The notes under the pieces: model-generated
What the model was told of the DNA's origin: nothing
Seen by the model: only the letters and a program-made list of their open reading frames with translations
Database searches by the model: none
Made by a program: the position numbers and the translations under genes
Shown here: piece after piece, positions 59,178-64,000 of the stretch
Layout of the letters: every line of letters begins with the position of its first letter
How positions within the stretch are numbered: the stretch's first letter is position 1
Assembly (NCBI RefSeq): GCF_902463975.1
Contig: NZ_CABQHJ010000011.1
Coordinates: 3,378-67,377 of the forward strand
Source of the DNA: Phascolarctobacterium_A sp902463975
GTDB taxonomy: Bacteria; Bacillota; Negativicutes; Acidaminococcales; Acidaminococcaceae
Direction of reading: 5' to 3'
Length of the DNA: 64,000 nt

Positions 59178-60788
59178 ATGACAGAATTGATGGATAAAAT
59201 TAAGAAACGCCGTACCTTCGCTATTATTTCTCACCCTGACGCAGGTAAAACTACCCTTACCGAAAAGCTGCTGCTTTACGGCGGAGCTATTCACCTGGCA
59301 GGCTCTGTAAAGGCTAGAAAGAGCAACAAGCACGCTGTATCCGACTGGATGGAGATTGAAAAGCAGCGTGGTATTTCCGTTACCTCTTCCGTACTGCAAT
59401 TTGATTACGACGGCTTCCGCGTAAACATTCTGGATACCCCTGGTCACCAGGACTTCTCCGAGGATACCTACCGTACATTGATGGCTGCCGACAGCGCTGT
59501 CATGCTGATTGACGCTGCTAAGGGCGTAGAGCCGCAGACCAAGAAGCTGTTCTGGGTTTGCCACCGCCGCCGTCTGCCTATCTTTACCTTTATCAACAAA
59601 CTGGACCGCTACGGCCGTAATCCCTTCGACCTGATGGACGAGCTGGAAAAGGTGCTGAACATCCGCGCATATCCGATTAACTGGCCTATCGGTATCGACG
59701 GCCACTATAAAGGGGTATATAACCGTCTGGAAAACACTATCGAGCTGTTTGAGGACGACACCAGCCATGGTGCCAACAAGCTGAAATCAACTACCGGTTC
59801 TTTGGATGATCCCAAAATCAGAGAGCTGCTGGGTGACGAACTTTACGAAAACCTGTGCAACGATATCGAGCTGCTGGATATGGCAGGCGATGAGTTTGAC
59901 ATGGAAAAGGTTAACACCGGCGAGCTGACTCCGATGTTCTTCGGCAGTGCTATGACCAACTTCGGCGTACAGAGCTTCCTGGAAAAATTCCTGGAAATGT
60001 CTCCCATGCCACAGCCAAGAATGTTGCAGGATGGTACAATATTGTCACCGGAGAACGAAAAATTCTCTGCTTTTGTTTTTAAAATCCAGGCTAATATGAA
60101 TCCTGCTCACCGTGACAGAATTTCCTTCATGCGTATTTGTTCCGGCGTTTTTGACAAGGGAATGAGCGTTTACCACAAGCAATCCGGTAAGATGGTTAAG
60201 CTGGCACAGCCGCAGCAGTTCCTGGCTCAGGAGCGCACAATAGTGGAAAAAGCATATCCAGGTGACATTATCGGCGTTTTTGATCCGGGTATCTTCGGTA
60301 TCGGTGATTCCCTGAGCGACAGCAGCCTGAAGCTGCAATTTGAAGACTTCCCCGTATTCCCGCCGGAAATTTTTGCCCGCGTACAGCCTAAGGATTCCCT
60401 CAAACGCAAGCAGTTTGAAAAGGGTATCATCCAGCTGTCGCAGGAGGGTGCTATTCAGGTATTCCGTCAGGAGGGCGTAGGTCTTGAAAGCTACATCGTC
60501 GGCGTAGTCGGCGTACTGCAGCTGGAGGTTCTGGAATACCGTCTGCTCAACGAGTACAGCTCTAAGCTGCTGATGAATCAGCTGCCGTACTCCGTTGCAC
60601 GTTGGGTATATGCAGAGGATAAGAAGCTGATCGAGAATATTAAAGGCTTGGATAACGGAATGCTTGTTTATGATAAAAAGGACAGACCTGTTATTCTTGT
60701 AAATAACGAGTGGTCCCTGAATTGGATTCTGGAACGAAATCCTGGTATTCAGTTCCTGACGGTACCTGCTGATGTGGAGAAAATCTAA
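59178..60788 (+). CDS. prfC: Peptide chain release factor 3
   Basis: 536 residues. A class II release-factor GTPase that removes RF1/RF2 from the ribosome. G1 SHPDAGKTTLTEKLL, the RF3-type effector loop (ARKSNKHAVSDWMEIEKQRGISV, in part SDWMEIEKQRGISV), DTPGHQDFSEDTYR, NKLDR, and the C-terminal RF3 domain (FDPGIFGIGDSL). GGAG precedes the ATG. Its last 17 bases overlap the start of the sensor kinase gene. Confidence 0.96.
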   Translation: MTELMDKIKKRRTFAIISHPDAGKTTLTEKLLLYGGAIHLAGSVKARKSNKHAVSDWMEIEKQRGISVTSSVLQFDYDGFRVNILDTPGHQDFSEDTYRTLMAADSAVMLIDAAKGVEPQTKKLFWVCHRRRLPIFTFINKLDRYGRNPFDLMDELEKVLNIRAYPINWPIGIDGHYKGVYNRLENTIELFEDDTSHGANKLKSTTGSLDDPKIRELLGDELYENLCNDIELLDMAGDEFDMEKVNTGELTPMFFGSAMTNFGVQSFLEKFLEMSPMPQPRMLQDGTILSPENEKFSAFVFKIQANMNPAHRDRISFMRICSGVFDKGMSVYHKQSGKMVKLAQPQQFLAQERTIVEKAYPGDIIGVFDPGIFGIGDSLSDSSLKLQFEDFPVFPPEIFARVQPKDSLKRKQFEKGIIQLSQEGAIQVFRQEGVGLESYIVGVVGVLQLEVLEYRLLNEYSSKLLMNQLPYSVARWVYAEDKKLIENIKGLDNGMLVYDKKDRPVILVNNEWSLNWILERNPGIQFLTVPADVEKI

Positions 60789-62427
60789 AGATAATTACAA
60801 TTACAAATCAGGAAAAACGCTTTCACTTTTACAGAAAATAGTAGTACTTATTACGCTCGTAGTGTGTATTGCACTGCTGCCGACATCTTTGTTTACAACG
60901 CAGAAGGTGGCGCGGGTAATTTATGACCGCGTAAGTATCAATGCCGTAAGCATCAACAACATTCTCTGTAACTCTCCGGAAATAAGGGAGAGCCTGGAGA
61001 AGCAGAACAAGAGGCCGGAGGATTCCGTAGACAGCTTTATGGCTACCTTTGTTAACGATGTTGACCATTCGGATGAAGCTGGCGTAGCGATTTACGACAA
61101 GAACCGCCATCTGCGCGTGTTGTACAACCCCGGCAAGCTGCCTGACTTCGAGCATAGCGCGCGTAATCTGGTAGACAAGTATGCGGGACGCAGCAATATT
61201 TCCTATAAGGAAAACTACTCGATTCCCAATAAGGCTATAGGCTTTGTTAAAGATGACAACAAGAAAACTATCGGTTATGTTGTTACCGGTTATTCCGACG
61301 AAATCGTTAATAACTCAACAATCGACGCTGTTCTCTTTTTGCTGTCTATGACGCTGCTTGGACTGATAGTCGGCATCTGGGGTGCGATTTATCTGGCGCA
61401 GAGGATTAAACGTGTTCTTTTCGGCTATGAGCCTGAGGAAATCGCCAGAATGCTACAGGAGCGCGACGTTATTCTTAACTCTGTACGTGAAGGAATTATC
61501 AATATCAACAGCAACGGCTGCATTACGCTTGTCAACTCCGAGGCCCAATTGCTTTTGAAGCAAGCAGGTATTGAAGGAGTTAATGAACTATTTGGAAAAT
61601 CTGCAAAAGATGTCTTGAAACGTGTGCCGTTGGATGATATTATAAAAGAAGGTAAGACTTTAGTTGATGCCAGTGTCAAGATGGGTAATACTGTCTTTAT
61701 TATTACTGCAGTACCGTTACTGGAGGATAAGAACATTATCGGTGCCGTAATTACCTTCCGCAAAAAATCTGTAGTAGAAGAGATGGCTAACCAGCTGACA
61801 GGCTTTAAAAATTATGCTACTGCTTTAAGAGCACAGACACATGAGTTTATGAACAAAATGCATGTGATTATGGGCCTGATAGATATGAAGGCCTATGACG
61901 AGCTGAAGAATTTTACGCAGGAAATTGCCTATAACAGACAATCTGAGGTTTCTTATGTAGTAACCCGCCTGAAGGATATAACATTATCAGGCTTTATCCT
62001 CGGTAAAATAAGCCGTAGCCGTGAACTTGATATCGACTTCTCTCTGACAGAGGAAAGTGAGCTGCATAGCGAGCTGGATGTGCCTTCGGTACATGATATT
62101 GTACTGATTGCCGGCAATATTATCGAAAACGCCTTTGATGCGTTGAAGAATTTTGACGGTGAACGCATCGTTAATCTCTCGATTCTGGATTTTGACCGCG
62201 AAATTGTTATTGTCGTGGAGGATTCCGGACCAGGTATGAGTGACGAGATACGCGAGCATATCTTCCAGCGTGGCTTCAGCAGCAAGGGTGAAAGCGGGCA
62301 TGGCTTTGGCTTATATCTGGTTAAGCAAAGCATCAATAACCTTAATGGCACCATTACTGTGGAGTCTGCTCCGGGTGAGGGCACTACCTTTACCGTAAGG
62401 CTTCCGACCAGGAAAGAGGGGGATTAA
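60772..62427 (+). CDS. Sensor histidine kinase, CitA/DcuS type
   Basis: 551 residues. Membrane segment about 22-43, periplasmic PAS-like sensor domain (44-180), second membrane segment about 183-205, cytoplasmic PAS (about 225-330), then the CitA-type dimerisation box THEFMNKMHVIMGLIDM (His357) and an HATPase with NIIENAFDAL, EDSGPGMS and GHGFGLYLV. This family senses extracellular carboxylates such as citrate, fumarate or malate. The start (ATG 60772) lies inside prfC and lacks a clear ribosome site, so expression probably depends on coupling. It partners the regulator at 62429. Confidence 0.92.
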   Translation: MWRKSKDNYNYKSGKTLSLLQKIVVLITLVVCIALLPTSLFTTQKVARVIYDRVSINAVSINNILCNSPEIRESLEKQNKRPEDSVDSFMATFVNDVDHSDEAGVAIYDKNRHLRVLYNPGKLPDFEHSARNLVDKYAGRSNISYKENYSIPNKAIGFVKDDNKKTIGYVVTGYSDEIVNNSTIDAVLFLLSMTLLGLIVGIWGAIYLAQRIKRVLFGYEPEEIARMLQERDVILNSVREGIININSNGCITLVNSEAQLLLKQAGIEGVNELFGKSAKDVLKRVPLDDIIKEGKTLVDASVKMGNTVFIITAVPLLEDKNIIGAVITFRKKSVVEEMANQLTGFKNYATALRAQTHEFMNKMHVIMGLIDMKAYDELKNFTQEIAYNRQSEVSYVVTRLKDITLSGFILGKISRSRELDIDFSLTEESELHSELDVPSVHDIVLIAGNIIENAFDALKNFDGERIVNLSILDFDREIVIVVEDSGPGMSDEIREHIFQRGFSSKGESGHGFGLYLVKQSINNLNGTITVESAPGEGTTFTVRLPTRKEGD

Positions 62428-62428
62428 G

Positions 62429-63133
62429 ATGATTAACGTGTTAGTTGTAGAAGATGACCCGATGGTTGCCCAATTACATGAGCACTATCTTAGCCAGATC
62501 AAGGGGTTTCAGCTGTGCGATATCGCCGGTAACGGAGATACTGCACTGAAGCTGTTGCGTCAGAACAAATACGACTTAATCATTCTTGATGTCTTTATGC
62601 CTACTATGGATGGTTTACAGCTTTTGGCTAAAATACGCGAGAATGGTTATGATGTAGATGTTATCATTGTTTCGGCAGCAAACGATAAGGATAAAATTAA
62701 GCTGGCGCTGCGTTTGGGCGCTGTCGATTATATTATCAAGCCTTTTGAGTTTGAACGCTTTAACCTTGCACTGAATAATTATCTGAAGCGCTATCAGATT
62801 GTTGAGGAGCAGGGCATCATTAAGCAGGCTGACCTTGATACTACTATTATGCGTCAGGAAAATCAGGTTGCGGTAACTTTGCCCAAGGGCCTTGATAAAA
62901 ATACTTTGGGCACTGTTTGGGAATGCATCTGCGGTATTGACGGCATGTTTACTACCGAGGAGGTTGCAGGCATGGTGGGAATCTCCCGCGTTTCTATCCG
63001 TAAATATCTGGAGTTTTTGAAATCCCTGCACCTGCTGAAGCTGGATTTGCACCGCGGCAGCGTTGGCAGACCGGTCTACAAGTATCTGTGCCTTGACAAG
63101 CAGAGCGATGTGCTGAAGGCGTATATACAGTAA
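62429..63133 (+). CDS. Response regulator, CitB/DcuR type
   Basis: 234 residues. Receiver domain with the acidic pocket EDDP (9-10), phosphoacceptor Asp54 in LDVFMPTMDG and Lys in IIKPFEFERF; a C-terminal helix-turn-helix (TTEEVAGMVGISRVSIRKYLEFL) of the CitB/DcuR kind. It would switch on carboxylate uptake or fermentation genes when the kinase senses its ligand; none are adjacent, but TRAP and Tct carboxylate transporters exist elsewhere in this window. The ATG is one base past the kinase stop, with GAGGGGG upstream. Confidence 0.93.
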   Translation: MINVLVVEDDPMVAQLHEHYLSQIKGFQLCDIAGNGDTALKLLRQNKYDLIILDVFMPTMDGLQLLAKIRENGYDVDVIIVSAANDKDKIKLALRLGAVDYIIKPFEFERFNLALNNYLKRYQIVEEQGIIKQADLDTTIMRQENQVAVTLPKGLDKNTLGTVWECICGIDGMFTTEEVAGMVGISRVSIRKYLEFLKSLHLLKLDLHRGSVGRPVYKYLCLDKQSDVLKAYIQ

Positions 63134-63169
63134 GACTGTTTTATGTTTAGAAATTTACACTGAAACTCT

Positions 63170-63197
63170 TTGCAAAAATATAAATTTGTGGTAAAAT
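63170..63197 (+). promoter_or_regulatory. Promoter of the tpsB-like gene
   Basis: TTGCAA (63170-63175), 16-base spacer, TAAAAT (63192-63197). Confidence 0.55.
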
Positions 63198-63256
63198 CAT
63201 CCTATTAATATTTTAATTCTGTTCAATGATAGAATATATTTTTAGGAGTGAGCTGC

Positions 63257-64000
63257 ATGAAAAATTTAGCAAAAGATTTACTTATTATAATGTTGACAGG
63301 TATTGCTTTGCCGGCATCTGTTTATGCAGCACCCGTAGATACACAACAACATATAATTGCTCAGAAAGAGCAGGAGCAAGCTTCCAAACGCGCTGAACAG
63401 GATTTGCAGCATCGCGTTAGTCAGTCTATGGCTAAATCGCAGCAGCAAAGCAGCCGTTTGGAGGCTTTTGTTTTACCAGCGGAAGAGAATAGCTTTAAAA
63501 TCAAACAGTTTGTACTTTCTGCGCCTGAGTATGGATATAAATTTAGTTGGATAGATGAATATCTGGGACAGTTTAATGGTCAGGAAATCGGTGTGAACGG
63601 TATCAATGAATTGCTGAAACGAATTAACCAGGAAATCATCAACCGTGGATATGTAACAACGCGAGTATATGTTGGTGAACAGGATTTATCAAAAGGTAAA
63701 TTTGTTTTTTCGTTAGTACCAGGCATTGTGGGGGATATTAAATTTAGAAATGAAAACACTTGGGGAACTTGGCATAATGCAGTTTGCATGAAGCAAGGTT
63801 CAATACTTAATATACGTGATATAGAACAGACCATAGATAATTTCAACAATGTGCCTTCGCAGGATGCAGATATCAAGATTGAGCCGGGCAGTAATGAAGG
63901 TGAAAGCAATCTCGTTATAGATATTAAGCGCACAAAGCCGTGGACTTTAATGACTTCAGTAGATAACAGTGGCACTAAGACAACAGGCAGGGCACAGATG
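63257..64000 (+). CDS. ShlB/FhaC/HecB (TpsB) family outer-membrane secretion protein, 5' part
   Basis: The first 248 codons of a gene that leaves the window. Signal peptide MKNLAKDLLIIMLTGIALPA, cut near VYA-AP. A Gln/Glu-rich helix follows (QKEQEQASKRAEQDLQHR), then a POTRA_2 domain: LLKRINQEIINRGYVTTRVYV and FVFSLVPGIVGDIKF (in parts INRGYVTTRVYV, SLVPGIVGDI), then IEPGSNEGESNLVIDIK and SVDNSGTKTTGRAQ, where the barrel begins. It exports a large TpsA adhesin/haemolysin across an outer membrane, direct evidence of a diderm cell. ATG 63257 is 8 bases after AGGAG. Confidence 0.9.
   Translation, partial: MKNLAKDLLIIMLTGIALPASVYAAPVDTQQHIIAQKEQEQASKRAEQDLQHRVSQSMAKSQQQSSRLEAFVLPAEENSFKIKQFVLSAPEYGYKFSWIDEYLGQFNGQEIGVNGINELLKRINQEIINRGYVTTRVYVGEQDLSKGKFVFSLVPGIVGDIKFRNENTWGTWHNAVCMKQGSILNIRDIEQTIDNFNNVPSQDADIKIEPGSNEGESNLVIDIKRTKPWTLMTSVDNSGTKTTGRAQM

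Noticed and set aside
1..64000. Prophage, insertion sequence or integrase
   Set aside because: No phage structural gene, complete transposase or integrase is readable; only the Rpn remnant at 14414-14779 is mobile-element-like.

Overview
The window looks like chromosome from a diderm Firmicute (class Negativicutes; the Acidaminococcaceae, for example Phascolarctobacterium, are my best guess, by inference only). Firmicute traits are two tRNA-sensing T-box leaders, RNase J, an ACT/HTH protein in a threonine operon and consensus TTGACA-N17-TATAAT promoters. Diderm traits are a TpsB/FhaC outer-membrane secretion protein (63257 to the window end) and the C-terminal piece of an O-antigen-ligase-like protein. 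TRAP-TAXI and Tct carboxylate transporters and a lactate racemase/2-hydroxyacid dehydrogenase pair fit an organic-acid-using anaerobe. Most of the window is moderately GC-rich. The accessory genes at 2853-4868, 14414-15315, 34875-41913 and 51136-54584 are visibly AT-richer.

Layout. 1-5000: the 3' end of an EF-G-type gene, a Schlafen AlbA_2-type protein, and a GmrSD-like DUF262/DUF1524 protein bracketed by a 32-bp direct repeat. 5000-9900: a Trp T-box and trpDCFBA, without trpE or trpG. 9900-15300: a small EF-hand-like protein, a TAXI-type TRAP system, then a decayed stretch with an Rpn-family remnant. 15500-31600: housekeeping genes (RNase J, FtsK, RodZ, YgiQ, RimO, CinA, DEAD-box helicase, HflX, a methionine gamma-lyase-like protein). 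31600-34700: TctB-TctA and a manganese-riboswitch-controlled cation antiporter. 34800-41900: an unusual two-gene operon coding a 1989-residue ATPase and a 358-residue protein with a HEPN-like motif. 42000-51000: rpsB-tsf, a NlpA/MetQ-like lipoprotein with an M20 hydrolase, a flavodoxin, larA with a hydroxyacid dehydrogenase, and pepP-efp. 51000-54600: a graveyard with a frameshifted antitoxin, a folC/O-antigen-ligase chimera and a deacylase tail, interspersed with an intact TetR regulator and a peptide-type binding protein. 54600-57850: a second T-box with ACT-hom-thrB. 57900-64000: tRNA-Pro(GGG), a zinc-ribbon-like protein, prfC, a CitA/DcuS-type two-component system and the start of tpsB.

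The strongest candidate for an undescribed system is the pair at 34875-41913. A giant protein carries coiled-coil, repeat and helical regions plus a C-terminal STAND/AAA-like ATPase (GRQLGKS and LLLLDEAD motifs). It overlaps by 8 bp a second gene whose C-terminus has the RNxxAH signature of HEPN ribonucleases. The layout resembles sensor-ATPase plus toxin immunity modules, but no function is proven. The DUF262 gene at 2853, flanked by the 32-bp repeat that duplicates half of a terminator, looks like a recently inserted defence gene.
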